Positions 34,778 to 43,845 are shown, numbered from the stretch's first letter. The stretch: 64,000 nt of DNA from JAHRVQ01 sp051278195 (GCA_051278195.1 JBNMQM010000002.1:159473-223472); one strand, 5' to 3'. Program-made: numbers and translations. The notes: generated by a model from the letters alone, not told the origin.

Positions 34778-35989
34778 GTGTCGAAGTTGCTATTTGAGGG
34801 GTTAAAGGTGTTGGATGTGGGCTCTTGGATTGCGGGGCCTGTCGCGGCGACGATTCTGGCAGACTTTGGCGCTGACGTAATCAAAATCGAGCGCCCAGAA
34901 GAGGGTGATCAGTACCGTACGCTTTCCGGGTTGCCAGGTTATCCCGATGCCGAGCACAACTATATGTGGGAGACCGATGCTCGTAACAAGCGTGATCTTG
35001 CGCTCAATTTAAAGGCGGATGAAGGTCGAGAGATTCTCGCTAAGCTAATCGAGCAAGCGGATGTCTATGTCACCAATCAACCTTTTCCCCTGCGCCGTCA
35101 GCTGAAGCTAGAATATGACGATGTAAAAGCCATTAACCCATCGATTATTTATGCGTCGTTAACCGCTTATGGCGAACAAGGTCCTGATCGAGATAAAGAA
35201 GGCTTTGATCTGGTGGCCTATTGGGCGCGGTCTGGATTGATGGATCTAGTGCGCGATCGAGATGGTCGGCCAGCCATTGCAGTACCAGGGATGGGCGATC
35301 ATCACTCGGCAGTATCACTTTATGCTTCGATAGTAACAGCACTTTTGCATCGCGAGAGAACCCAAGAGGGTTCAATGGTGCATACCTCCTTACTCGCGAA
35401 CGGTGTCTGGTCGGCTGCTTGCATTGCCTCTGCAGGATTTGCCGGTAGCGATTACGTAAACTACCGGGCGACGCGCCAGAAACGTACGTTCGCTGGTTCT
35501 ATCTATCAATGTAAGGACCATCGCTGGCTGCAGATTACGATGGTCAGAAGTCCCGATGAGTTGGTGGCATTCTTCTCCTTGTTGGATCTAGAGACACTGT
35601 TTGAAGACCCCAGATTTGACACGCCTGAATCCTTTGCAGAACACACCGAAGCATTAGTCGGAATTGTTCAGGAACGTTTGCTGACACGTACCTCTGATGA
35701 GTGGCGGGAGGAATTTACCGAGGCCGGGCTCAATATTGTCCGGATTGGTATTATTGAGGAGTTGATGGACGACGAGATGGTGTATGCGAATAACATTGTG
35801 GCACCCCCAACTGATCCGAACTCAGCGGTGCCCTACGTGATTAATCATCCACTCAATGTGGATGCCGTCGATCGAGTCGGTGCCACTAAAGCGCCCGATA
35901 TTGGCGAACACAGTGATGTTATTTTGAGCGAGATGGGGCTTGCACCGGAGCAGATCGCGGAACTAAGGGTTCGCGGTGTGATTCAATAG
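34778..35989 (+). CDS. family III CoA-transferase (CaiB/BaiF)
   Basis: A 403-residue enzyme of normal family length. It starts with the typical GLKVLDVGSWIAGPVAATILADFGADVIKIE and has RNKRDLALNLK and YVTNQPFPLRRQLKLEYDD. Family III enzymes move CoA between carboxylic acids through a catalytic Asp. The likely start is GTG at 34778 with a run of G (AAGGGGG) just upstream. No acyl-CoA dehydrogenase or other pathway gene is adjacent, so the acid handled is unknown. Confidence 0.93.
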   Translation: MSKLLFEGLKVLDVGSWIAGPVAATILADFGADVIKIERPEEGDQYRTLSGLPGYPDAEHNYMWETDARNKRDLALNLKADEGREILAKLIEQADVYVTNQPFPLRRQLKLEYDDVKAINPSIIYASLTAYGEQGPDRDKEGFDLVAYWARSGLMDLVRDRDGRPAIAVPGMGDHHSAVSLYASIVTALLHRERTQEGSMVHTSLLANGVWSAACIASAGFAGSDYVNYRATRQKRTFAGSIYQCKDHRWLQITMVRSPDELVAFFSLLDLETLFEDPRFDTPESFAEHTEALVGIVQERLLTRTSDEWREEFTEAGLNIVRIGIIEELMDDEMVYANNIVAPPTDPNSAVPYVINHPLNVDAVDRVGATKAPDIGEHSDVILSEMGLAPEQIAELRVRGVIQ

Positions 35990-36014
35990 CTGCTCTTTGA
36001 TGGCGTCTATTAAG

Positions 36015-36854
36015 CTATTTACCGCTCACAGAGATGGATTTGTCTAGTGCTCTCGCCAAGCGGCGCAGCGTTCGGTTTGTTGACATTCCATAGGTTCCGT
36101 CAAGGCGCGTGACAGTCACGTATCCCCGACTCAATTCATAGGCATCGGTACCAGCAGTCGTTGGCGGTGTAAGGTTGAAATTGCCGCGTAAGGTGCCATC
36201 AGGTGCTTTTCGATAGGTGCCGTCAAAAAGTGAGTGGTCAGCAAGCGTCGTCGCGATGACCCCTTTAACCTGATCTTTTGGCACAGCGGGGTAGTTAATG
36301 TTTAAAATCGCATCGGCCGGCAATTTGGGGTCAGCATCCAGAAGATCCACGACCAGACTCGCCGCATCCTTCATCGCTGTTAAAGTCGATGGGAAGCGAT
36401 CTTCTAATTCAGAAAACTTGATCTCGACAGAAATCGCGATGGTTGGAATACCATAAGCGAGCGCCGTTGCCGCTGCGCCGACGGTACCTGAAACGATGAC
36501 GTCCCGGCCTGCATTTTGGCCAAAGTTGGCGCCTGATATCACCAGGTCTGGGTTTGAATCCTTAAATACTTCAGCCAATCCGATACGAACCGCGTCGGCT
36601 GGTCGGCCGGTCACCGAGTAGATGCTGTCTGTGTGTTGCGTCAAGGTAATGCCACCATTTTGGCTGCTGGCAGACGAGCTACTTTGCTGGGTTGCGGGTG
36701 CAACTAGAATAACGGTGTGCTTTGCGGCCGTTAATGCTTCGTAAAGGGCGGTGATACCTGGCGCGTCGAAGCCATCATCGTTGGTCAGTAAAATCGTTTT
36801 TCCAACAGCCCCTAGCGGCACCAGTAAGACTAATACGCTCAAAAGTAACTTCAT
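36015..36854 (-). CDS. surE: SurE-family 5'/3'-nucleotidase with an export signal
   Basis: A 279-residue protein. The SurE motif ILLTNDDGFDAPGI (21-34) supplies the metal ligands D26 and D27. VISGANFGQNAGRDVIVSGTVGAA and a later VTRLDGTYGM-like end follow the family. SurE is normally cytosolic, but here residues 1-17 (MKLLLSVLVLLVPLGAVG) form a signal peptide, so a periplasmic nucleotidase is predicted. It is not next to pcm, nlpD or rpoS, the usual partners of surE in this class. Confidence 0.9.
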   Translation of the reverse strand: MKLLLSVLVLLVPLGAVGKTILLTNDDGFDAPGITALYEALTAAKHTVILVAPATQQSSSSASSQNGGITLTQHTDSIYSVTGRPADAVRIGLAEVFKDSNPDLVISGANFGQNAGRDVIVSGTVGAAATALAYGIPTIAISVEIKFSELEDRFPSTLTAMKDAASLVVDLLDADPKLPADAILNINYPAVPKDQVKGVIATTLADHSLFDGTYRKAPDGTLRGNFNLTPPTTAGTDAYELSRGYVTVTRLDGTYGMSTNRTLRRLARALDKSISVSGK

Positions 36855-36899
36855 CTTGTTGCCCTTTATTCTTGTTATTCTCTTTGATCAAAATCAAAC

Positions 36900-38162
36900 T
36901 TAAGCCGAGTCTCCGGCGCTGACTCTTTCAAACGCAATTCTTAATCGTATTGCCGCTTCATCAAATTGTTCGACGGGTGTCCAGGCATAGGCGATGCGAA
37001 TGCAGTTTTGGCTTTCGCCTCCGCCCGCTGAAAAGCCAGTCCCTTTGTTAACGGCAACACCTTCGTGCACAGCGGTGCGCCAGACTTCTTCTAATGGCAA
37101 GCCGGGTTTGAGTTTGGCCCAAAAATAGAATCCACCGTGGGGAACGGTCCACTCCATATAGTCTGAAACTTCTCGTTTGAGTGCAGCGTGAAGTGTGTCT
37201 CGCTTGTTTCGGTAGACCTCTCGAACCATTGTCAGATGTGGGTCAAAATCACCGTTATCTAAAAATTCGCTCATTGCTCGAAGGCCGACTTGATTTTGGC
37301 CCATAGCAAAGCGCATTCGAGAAAACAGCGCCAACAACTCTGGCCGGGCGTGGACCCAGCCAACTCGAACGCCGGTCGCCACAGTTTTAGAAAAGGTGCC
37401 TGTGCTGACAACGCCCCAGCCGCCTGCCAAAGCAGAAAAGCTTGGTGGTGGTGGTTCGTCAAACCATAAATCTCGATAAGCTTCATCATCGAGAATCATG
37501 ACGTCATGCTCATAGACGAGTTCTAAAATTCTATGCCGACGGGCTTCAGATAGCGTCCAACCGGTCGGGTTGTGGAACGCCGAAATCGTATAGAGCATTT
37601 TGACGTTTTTGCCTTCTTCTTTCAGCTGGGTCAGGAGCGTTTCTAACGCATCGACGCGCATTCCATCTTCATCCATCGGCACGAATCTAATATCGGCGCC
37701 AACGCCGCGGAAGTTGTGCAATGTCCCCATGTAGGTCGGTGTTTCAGAGATGATCACATCTTCTGGATTAATCAACGAGCGGACAATTAAATCGATCGCG
37801 CCAGAGGAGCCGTTGGTCATTTGAAACCATTCTGCGGTGACGCTGGTGTTTTCGTCCTGATTGCGCCGATTTGCAAGCCACTGCCGGATATTCTGTGGAC
37901 CTAACCCGAAACCGTATCGAAGCGCTGCGTCGCCGGGTTTGGCAAATACGATCTGCGAGGCCATTTCTAGCTGTTTTTTGGGTAGCGTACCGGTATCAGG
38001 AATGCCCACCGCAAGATAAAGCAGCTCTTTTTTTGGTGTGATATCTTTCGGTAGGTCCCAATCCCCATCTCCGCCATATAGTGGCGCAGATAATTGGTTG
38101 CCAACGTCCTTGGGTGATCGGGTTTGCCACCGTTTGGCGAGCTTGTCTTGGGTGTTTGTCAT
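36900..38162 (-). CDS. PLP-dependent aminotransferase, class I/II
   Basis: A cytosolic fold-type I enzyme of 420 residues. GIPDTGTLP and LRYGFGLGPQNIRQWLANRR form the N-terminal arm. MLYTISAFHNPTGWTLSEARR and ILDDEAYRDLW precede the PLP lysine in STGTFSKTVATGVRVGW. It resembles the aminotransferase half of MocR-like and 2-aminoadipate-type enzymes, without a DNA-binding domain. Start: ATG at 38162; a GTG three codons upstream is possible. The substrate is not identified. Confidence 0.88.
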   Translation of the reverse strand: MTNTQDKLAKRWQTRSPKDVGNQLSAPLYGGDGDWDLPKDITPKKELLYLAVGIPDTGTLPKKQLEMASQIVFAKPGDAALRYGFGLGPQNIRQWLANRRNQDENTSVTAEWFQMTNGSSGAIDLIVRSLINPEDVIISETPTYMGTLHNFRGVGADIRFVPMDEDGMRVDALETLLTQLKEEGKNVKMLYTISAFHNPTGWTLSEARRHRILELVYEHDVMILDDEAYRDLWFDEPPPPSFSALAGGWGVVSTGTFSKTVATGVRVGWVHARPELLALFSRMRFAMGQNQVGLRAMSEFLDNGDFDPHLTMVREVYRNKRDTLHAALKREVSDYMEWTVPHGGFYFWAKLKPGLPLEEVWRTAVHEGVAVNKGTGFSAGGGESQNCIRIAYAWTPVEQFDEAAIRLRIAFERVSAGDSA

Positions 38163-38171
38163 GGCACGCAC

Positions 38172-38451
38172 GATACTAGAGATCTGACCGCTAGAACAGG
38201 CGTTAGGCCGGTGTTAGCGCGCCTTGTCAGGTGCTGGTTTACTCGCGTAAGGCGCAGTAGTTTTGAGCAGTGCCGCCCAGCATGGGCAAAGAATGATCGA
38301 GCGATCCGATGTTTAGCATAAATCCTTCGAATAGCGGATTGAACTGGAGGGAATACAATTTTAGTGGCCGACGGTGGTACAGTTACTTGACCCCCGCCAC
38401 GTTGCAGCTATTTTAAAGATGGGGCTGGCTGAAAATAAGGAGGTTCGTCTC
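38172..38451. other. intergenic region between the aminotransferase and the Mrp operon
   Basis: About 280 bp upstream of the leader ORF. Apart from the promoter listed at 38387-38414 I see no gene, RNA or repeat here. Confidence 0.5.
38387..38414 (+). promoter_or_regulatory. candidate promoter of the Mrp operon
   Basis: TTGACC (38387-38392), a 16-bp spacer, and TATTTT (38409-38414). It is placed about 40 bp upstream of the leader ORF. Confidence 0.4.
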
Positions 38452-38487
38452 GTGTCAATCAACCGGAAATGCGGTGTAACCATATGA
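38452..38487 (+). CDS. 11-codon leader ORF ahead of mrpE
   Basis: GTG at 38452 reads MSINRKCGVTI and stops with TGA at 38485-38487. It has the best ribosome-binding site of the locus: AAGGAGG (38437-38443) with an 8-nt spacer. Its stop codon overlaps the mrpE ATG at 38484 (ATGA), and the leader frame differs from the mrpE frame. mrpE itself has no strong site, so its translation may depend on ribosomes that finish this leader. No run of one amino acid suggests a classic attenuator. Confidence 0.5.
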   Translation: MSINRKCGVTI

Positions 38488-38954
38488 AGCTAACCCGCCA
38501 TACCGCCAGTCTGTCGCTAGTGCTCGCGGTTTTCTGGCTGGTGTTATCTGGCCACTACACAGCATTCCTCATATCCCTGGGCACGCTGTCGGTGGTGCTG
38601 GTCGTTTGGGTTTGCGCACGAATGGATGTTGTCGACCATGAGTCTCAGCCGCTGCATCTTGATCGCGGCATTTTTACTTACTGGTTGTGGTTGTTAAAAG
38701 AGGTCGTGTTATCGAGTCTGGCGGTTACCGCCTGCGCCTTTCGCGGCAGAAAATCTATTCAGCCTGGCTGTTTCGAATTTAAAGTGAGTTCAAAATCGGA
38801 TATAGGAAAAGTCATTTTTGCTAATTCTGTCACATTGACGCCCGGCACAATTGTCATTGATCTTAAAGGGGATAGAGCGACCGTGCATGCTCTGGTGATG
38901 CCAGCAATAGATGGCGTGACGTCGATCGACAATAGAGTGAGCGGTGTCGAATAA
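38484..38954 (+). CDS. mrpE: Mrp-type cation/proton antiporter subunit E
   Basis: A 156-residue membrane protein. N-terminal hydrophobic helices are followed by a soluble domain with the family motif SVTLTPGTIVIDL (here NSVTLTPGTIVIDLKGD) and a final LVMPAIDG segment. It is the first gene of a nine-gene operon for a multi-subunit sodium/proton antiporter. The start at 38484 overlaps the leader stop; an in-frame ATG at 38469 is an alternative. MrpE is needed for normal assembly and activity of the complex in studied species. Confidence 0.92.
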   Translation: MKLTRHTASLSLVLAVFWLVLSGHYTAFLISLGTLSVVLVVWVCARMDVVDHESQPLHLDRGIFTYWLWLLKEVVLSSLAVTACAFRGRKSIQPGCFEFKVSSKSDIGKVIFANSVTLTPGTIVIDLKGDRATVHALVMPAIDGVTSIDNRVSGVE

Positions 38955-38956
38955 AT

Positions 38957-39226
38957 ATGATTTTGTCTATCGCGACATTGGCTATTTTGACGGTTATGGG
39001 CTTTGCACTCATGAGGGCGTTCCTTGGCCCAACATTGCCCGATCGAATCTTGGCCGTAAACATGTTTGGTACAAAAACAGTGCTGTTGATCTGTATCATA
39101 GCATTGGTCACTGACGCCGGGTTTCTATTAGATGTCGCAATGGTTTACGCGCTGATTAATTTCGTGGCTGTGATCGGTGCGCTGCAGTACTTTGAGCGAA
39201 GTGCAGAAAACGGGACGAACGAGTGA
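38957..39226 (+). CDS. mrpF: Mrp-type antiporter subunit F
   Basis: An 89-residue protein with three TM helices. Characteristic is RAFLGPTLPDRILAVNMFGTK, the MrpF/MnhF signature, and the conserved Asp in LVTDAGFLLDVAMVYALINFV. It starts 2 bp after mrpE and its stop overlaps the mrpG GTG start by 4 bp (GTGA). Confidence 0.93.
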   Translation: MILSIATLAILTVMGFALMRAFLGPTLPDRILAVNMFGTKTVLLICIIALVTDAGFLLDVAMVYALINFVAVIGALQYFERSAENGTNE

Positions 39227-39621
39227 TTGTTGATGCATTGCAGACCTTCGTCGCTCCGGTTTTGTTGCTAGCAGGATGTTTCTTCTGTTTTGCAGGGGGC
39301 GTGGGTGTATTGCGGTTCCCCGAATTTTTCACGCGGATGCACGCCGCTGGTGTTTCAGACACTCTGGGTGCTGGACTGATTGTTGTCGCGTTGATGCTGC
39401 TATCGATGGACTTCAATGAGGTCGTTAAGTTGGCGCTGATTTTGGCGTTTATCTTCATCACCAGTCCTACGTCCTCCCACGCATTGGCGAAAGCAGCAGT
39501 GCATGCAGGGCTCTCGCCAGAACCAGAATCTGAAAAAGCAGCGAACATCACCTCAGCCAAAGTCGATCTGGGTAACGACGAGCTCAACGGTGAAGGAGGT
39601 GACTCATCGAACTCCTCGTAG
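39223..39621 (+). CDS. mrpG: Mrp-type antiporter subunit G
   Basis: A 132-residue protein. Three TM helices (about 10-75) carry the MrpG pattern GVGVLRFPEFFTRMHAAGVSDTLGAGLIV and LILAFIFITSPTSSHALAKAA. After residue 90 there is an acidic, hydrophilic tail of about 40 residues not needed by the core fold. The GTG start overlaps the end of mrpF. Its 3' end contains the near-perfect AAGGAGGTGA sequence that serves the next gene. Confidence 0.92.
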   Translation: MIVDALQTFVAPVLLLAGCFFCFAGGVGVLRFPEFFTRMHAAGVSDTLGAGLIVVALMLLSMDFNEVVKLALILAFIFITSPTSSHALAKAAVHAGLSPEPESEKAANITSAKVDLGNDELNGEGGDSSNSS

Positions 39622-39623
39622 AC

Positions 39624-40604
39624 TTGATTCTGTTTTCTTTTCTTTTCAGTGCCGCCATTGCGGTGGTCCTGTTTCGAGACCTTTTTGCCGTCATCATGAT
39701 CTCTGGGATTTACTCGCTGGTTTCGGCGAGCCTATTCGTCATGATGGATGCCGCCGATGTCGCCTTCACCGAAGCCGCGGTTGGTGCGGGTATATCGACA
39801 TTGCTTTTGCTCAAGACGCTGGCGTTGACGCGGCGCTATGCCAAGCCGCAAAAGCGACGCAACTGGCTGGCACTTTCGGTTGTTTCTGTTACCGGTTGCT
39901 TATTAATCTATGGCACTGCAGATTTGCCTGCTTACGGTAGCGCCGATGCTCCCGCCCATCAGCATCTGTCAGCCTATTATCTTGAGAAATCTGTCGAAGA
40001 GACCGGTGTCCCTAATGTGGTGACGGCGATTTTGGCCAGCTATCGTGGCTTTGATACCATGGGTGAGCTGGTGGTGATCTTTATTGCGGGTGTTGGAGTG
40101 CTTTCTTTGATTTCGCCCACGTCAAATGTGAAATCGACAACCTCTGGATCATTTTTGTACGAGCACACTGTGCTGCGTATCGTCAGTAAAATGTTGATGC
40201 CACTTATTATGATGTTTGCACTTTACGTGCAGTTTCATGGCGATTATGGGCCGGGCGGCGGTTTCCAAGCGGGCGTCATTTTCGCGTCCGCTATCATTTT
40301 GTACTCGATTTTATTCGGCCCAGAAGCGGCAAGAACCGTGATGAGTGATCGTGTCACACGTTTATTAGCGGCATTTGGCATTCTGCTATACGCAGGAACA
40401 GGATTTGCGGCCATGTTAAACGGTGGTGCTTTTCTAGATTACACCTATCTAGGTGGTCAGCAGGTCAGCGCTCAAATGCTCGGTATTTTCTTGGTTGAAT
40501 TGGGCGTTGGTATTACGGTGGCCGCTGTGATGGTGAGAGTGTTTTTAGAGTTCGATCAACGCCCCGTGATAAAGCTACCTGTCTTGAAAGAAGGTGATCT
40601 TTGA
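39624..40604 (+). CDS. mrpB: fused DUF4040 (MbhD/MrpA C-terminal type) and MrpB antiporter subunit
   Basis: A membrane protein of about 326 residues made of two parts. Residues 1-70 match the DUF4040 (MbhD-like) segment normally found near the C-terminus of MrpA (VVLFRDLFAVIMISGIYSLV, DVAFTEAAVGAGIST). The C-terminal half is MrpB (about 170-310, with QFHGDYGPGGGFQAGVIFASA). The fusion replaces part of the missing full-size MrpA. TTG at 39624 is the first ordinary start, but it is 24 nt from the strong GGAGG (39595-39599). An ATC at 39606 sits 6 nt from it and would add IELLVD. Confidence 0.85.
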   Translation: MILFSFLFSAAIAVVLFRDLFAVIMISGIYSLVSASLFVMMDAADVAFTEAAVGAGISTLLLLKTLALTRRYAKPQKRRNWLALSVVSVTGCLLIYGTADLPAYGSADAPAHQHLSAYYLEKSVEETGVPNVVTAILASYRGFDTMGELVVIFIAGVGVLSLISPTSNVKSTTSGSFLYEHTVLRIVSKMLMPLIMMFALYVQFHGDYGPGGGFQAGVIFASAIILYSILFGPEAARTVMSDRVTRLLAAFGILLYAGTGFAAMLNGGAFLDYTYLGGQQVSAQMLGIFLVELGVGITVAAVMVRVFLEFDQRPVIKLPVLKEGDL

Positions 40605-40951
40605 TGCCTGACCAGCTCGCTTATTGGTTGATCATCGGATTGATGATGGTTGGGCTGTATATCGTGATTGCCCACGCTAATCTGATCAAAAAGATTATTG
40701 GTCTTAGCATTATGCAGGTATCTGTTTTTATGTTGTATATCGGCATCGGCTACATTGAGGGCGGCGCTATTCCGATCATAGATGCTAAAACGGTTCTCTA
40801 CTCGAACCCGATACCTCATGTGTTGATATTAACCGCTATTGTGGTCGGCATCGCAACGGTTGCACTGGCGTTGGCTTTGATTATCCGGATCAACGAGGCT
40901 TTTGGTACGATTGAAGAAGAAGAGCTCGCCGAAGGCGCCGGAGAGCAATAG
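40601..40951 (+). CDS. mrpC: Mrp-type antiporter subunit C (NuoK-like)
   Basis: A 116-residue protein with three TM helices, homologous to NuoK. It has GLYIVIAHANLIKKIIGLSIMQ and, after a SNPIPHVLILTAIVVGIA motif, an acidic C-terminus. The conserved P-I-P-H-V-L-I-L-T-A-I-V sequence is a reliable MrpC/MnhC mark. It overlaps the mrpB gene by 4 bp (ATGA-type junction) and is followed directly by the first D-type subunit. Confidence 0.94.
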   Translation: MMPDQLAYWLIIGLMMVGLYIVIAHANLIKKIIGLSIMQVSVFMLYIGIGYIEGGAIPIIDAKTVLYSNPIPHVLILTAIVVGIATVALALALIIRINEAFGTIEEEELAEGAGEQ

Positions 40952-42409
40952 ATGAGTCATTTACCGGTATTACCTGTCCTCATCCTTTTGCTAACGGCAC
41001 CGGTGTGTCTGATCATCAATCGAGCGAGCATAGCGTGGTTGATGACAGTGCTAGCGTCAATTCTAGCATTGGTTTGTTCCTGGCAAATTCTGGTTCAGGT
41101 ACTCTCTACCGGGCCTCTGACCTATGCGCTGGACGGCTGGGAAGCACCCTACGGCATTGAATATCGTATAGATTTGATGAGTGCTTGGATGTTGTTGATC
41201 ATCTCGCTACTCGGTTCACTGGTTGCGCTCTTTTCAAGACAAAGTGTTGAATATGAAATAGAGCCAAGTCGTCGGGTCTACTTTTATGTTGCTTATCTGC
41301 TTTGTTTCGGCGCGTTGATGGGTGTCGTTTCTTCAGGTGACATTTTTCATATCTTTGTCATGCTGGAGATATCAGCACTTTCTTCCTACACGCTCATAGC
41401 GATGGGGAGAAACAAGCTCGCACTTTGGGCATCGTTCCAATACCTGATTCTTGGTACGATCGGTGCGACCTTCATTCTCATCGGAATTGGGCTTATTTAC
41501 GCCATGACTGGCACGCTGAATATTGCCGATATAGCCGAGCGACTAGAAACCGTCGGCCAAAGTCGCACCGTGACAACGGCGTTCGTTTTTATGGCCCTTG
41601 GTACGCTTCTCAAATTGGCGCTGTTTCCTTTGCATCTTTGGCTACCAAATGCCTACACCTACGCGCCTTCTGCGGCGAGCGCTTTTCTGGCAGCGACAGC
41701 AACAAAGGTCGCCCTGTATCTTTTTATTAGATTCACTTATACCGTCTTTGGCACTGACTTTTTACCCATGTCCACGATCTTGGTGGCACTCGGTATCACT
41801 GCCGCCGTTGCGGGCTCTCTGATTGCAATTAGTCAAAACAACCTTAAGCGAATGTTCGCCTACTCGAGTGTCGCGCAGATTGGATACCTGGTGCTCGGGC
41901 TTGGCATGGCGAACCAAACTGGACTGAGTTCAACATTGATCCACACGTTTAATCATGCGCTGATGAAAGGCGCGCTGTTTCTGAGTTTGGGTGCCGTGGT
42001 CTATCGTCTTGGTGATTCCACATTTAAGGAATTGTCCGGCCTTGGGCAACGCATGCCGTTGACGATGGCTGCAATCGCTATTGCCTGCGCGAGTCTAGTG
42101 GGTTTGCCTGGCACCGCTGGATTTATCAGCAAATGGTATTTGGTATCGGCCGCTATAGAGAACGATTGGTGGCTGTTAGCCGGTACAATTTTGATTTCGT
42201 CGCTAGCGACTGCAGTTTACGCCTGGCGAGTCATTGATGCTGGTTACTTCCAACCAGCAACCAATCCTCAGAAATCAGAAGCACCGATCGGGATGCTAGC
42301 GCCTGTATTGCTATTAGCGTTGGCGAATATCTATTTTGGCCTCAATACTGGTTTCACGTTAATGGTCGTTGATGGGATCACAAGCGATTTAATGGGAGGT
42401 GGGCAATGA
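40952..42409 (+). CDS. mrpD: Mrp-type antiporter subunit D (first copy)
   Basis: A 485-residue, roughly 14-TM protein of the NuoL/M/N-MrpA/D superfamily. The TM5 glutamate lies in HIFVMLEISALSSYTLIAMG and the TM7 lysine region is GTLLKLALFPLHLWLPNAYTYAPS. SVAQIGYLVLGLGM and NHALMKGALFLSLGA complete the proton-channel half-site set. The closest resemblance is to MrpD proper. It starts one base after the mrpC stop, and its end overlaps the next antiporter-like subunit by 4 bp. Confidence 0.92.
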   Translation: MSHLPVLPVLILLLTAPVCLIINRASIAWLMTVLASILALVCSWQILVQVLSTGPLTYALDGWEAPYGIEYRIDLMSAWMLLIISLLGSLVALFSRQSVEYEIEPSRRVYFYVAYLLCFGALMGVVSSGDIFHIFVMLEISALSSYTLIAMGRNKLALWASFQYLILGTIGATFILIGIGLIYAMTGTLNIADIAERLETVGQSRTVTTAFVFMALGTLLKLALFPLHLWLPNAYTYAPSAASAFLAATATKVALYLFIRFTYTVFGTDFLPMSTILVALGITAAVAGSLIAISQNNLKRMFAYSSVAQIGYLVLGLGMANQTGLSSTLIHTFNHALMKGALFLSLGAVVYRLGDSTFKELSGLGQRMPLTMAAIAIACASLVGLPGTAGFISKWYLVSAAIENDWWLLAGTILISSLATAVYAWRVIDAGYFQPATNPQKSEAPIGMLAPVLLLALANIYFGLNTGFTLMVVDGITSDLMGGGQ

Positions 42410-43845
42410 GTTTTATGCTACTAATCCCCTTACTATTGCCATTAGTCGCGGCGGGTCTAGTGCTCGCAGCTGGCCGCTACCCCAATTTACGAGATAGCAT
42501 CTCCATAGTTGCAGGGCTCATTGTTGCGGCGACGGTTGTGATGATCCAGCAGGACTTCCAGCCCTATAGTGTGACGCTTGCAGAACCTTTGCCAGGAATT
42601 AGTTTAGCGTTTCGTTTAGATGAGTTAGGGCTCATTTTTATGTTGGTGGCGGGGTTGCTCTGGCCAGTGACAACCTTGTATGCGATTGGCTATATGCGAG
42701 GACATGGGGAGTCGCATCAAACGTCATTTTTCGCTTGGTTTGCTGTGGCGATAAGCTGCACCATGGCCATCGCTTTGTCAGCTAACCTTTTTACATTGTT
42801 TTTGTTTTATGAGGCATTAACTTTAGCTACCTGGCCTCTGGTGGTTCATGCCCGGACTGAAGAAGCACGTGCAGGGGGGCGTACCTATTTGTCGGTATTG
42901 CTGATCACCTCGATTGCATTTTTCTTGCTTGCGATTATCGGTACTTGGTTTGTGGCAGGTACGTTGGAGTTCACGAAAGGAGGCGTCTTCCCAGTTGATG
43001 TGAATACGACGACTGCAAGTCTGTTGTTAGTGTTGTTCGTATTTGGCATCGGTAAAGCTGCGATTATGCCATTTCATCGGTGGCTGCCTGCTGCCATGGT
43101 GGCCCCGACGCCAGTGAGCGCGCTGTTACACGCGGTTGCGGTCGTCAAAGCAGGCGTGTTCACTTTACTTAAGATTTGCGTCATGATTTTTGGCGAAGAT
43201 TTATTGTCGAGTCTTGAGGTGACAGAAGTCTTGATGTACGTGGCCGCGGCCTCAATCCTGATCGCATCCATCATAGCCATGCGTCAAGACAACCTTAAAA
43301 AACGCCTTGCATACTCCACAGTCAGTCAACTCAACTATGTGATCATGGGCGCACTCATCGCTACAGGTCCGGCTTTCGTTGGCAGCGCATTGCAGATTGC
43401 GATGCACGCTTTTGGCAAAATCACTTTGTTTTTCTGTGCGGGCGCGATACTCGTTGCCGCTCACAAGTCAAAAGTTTCGGAATTGCGCGGCCTCGGTAGA
43501 ACGATGCCATTGACGATGGTGGCATTTTTTATTGCCAGCTTGTCGATTATTGGTATCCCGCCCACGGGCGGCACTTGGGTGAAGTGGTATCTGTTGATGG
43601 GCGCTCTTGAAGCGGATGCGGTCATTCCTATCGTTGTGTTGATGATTAGCTCGTTGCTCTCGATTGGATACCTGCTGGTCATTCCTGCACGCGCGTTCTT
43701 TTCGGGAGACACGTCACCTGGTCCTATCAAAGAAGCGCCCTGGCCTATGTTAGTTGCCATTAGCATTAGTACCGCAGGGACTGTTCTGCTGTTCTTCTAT
43801 TCCGGACCTTTTCTCAAGCTTGCAACACTCGGGGTGAGCCCATGA
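42406..43845 (+). CDS. Mrp-type antiporter subunit, MrpA-N/NuoL-M-like (second large copy)
   Basis: A 479-residue multi-TM protein of the same superfamily. The TM5 acidic site is LFLFYEALTLATWPLVVHAR. The region after TM7 reads PFHRWLPAAMVAPTPVSALLHAVAVVKAGVF, a wording closer to NuoL and the N-terminal part of MrpA than to MrpD. It could therefore fill the place of the absent full-length MrpA. It overlaps its neighbours by 4 bp on both sides. Confidence 0.88.
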   Translation: MSFMLLIPLLLPLVAAGLVLAAGRYPNLRDSISIVAGLIVAATVVMIQQDFQPYSVTLAEPLPGISLAFRLDELGLIFMLVAGLLWPVTTLYAIGYMRGHGESHQTSFFAWFAVAISCTMAIALSANLFTLFLFYEALTLATWPLVVHARTEEARAGGRTYLSVLLITSIAFFLLAIIGTWFVAGTLEFTKGGVFPVDVNTTTASLLLVLFVFGIGKAAIMPFHRWLPAAMVAPTPVSALLHAVAVVKAGVFTLLKICVMIFGEDLLSSLEVTEVLMYVAAASILIASIIAMRQDNLKKRLAYSTVSQLNYVIMGALIATGPAFVGSALQIAMHAFGKITLFFCAGAILVAAHKSKVSELRGLGRTMPLTMVAFFIASLSIIGIPPTGGTWVKWYLLMGALEADAVIPIVVLMISSLLSIGYLLVIPARAFFSGDTSPGPIKEAPWPMLVAISISTAGTVLLFFYSGPFLKLATLGVSP

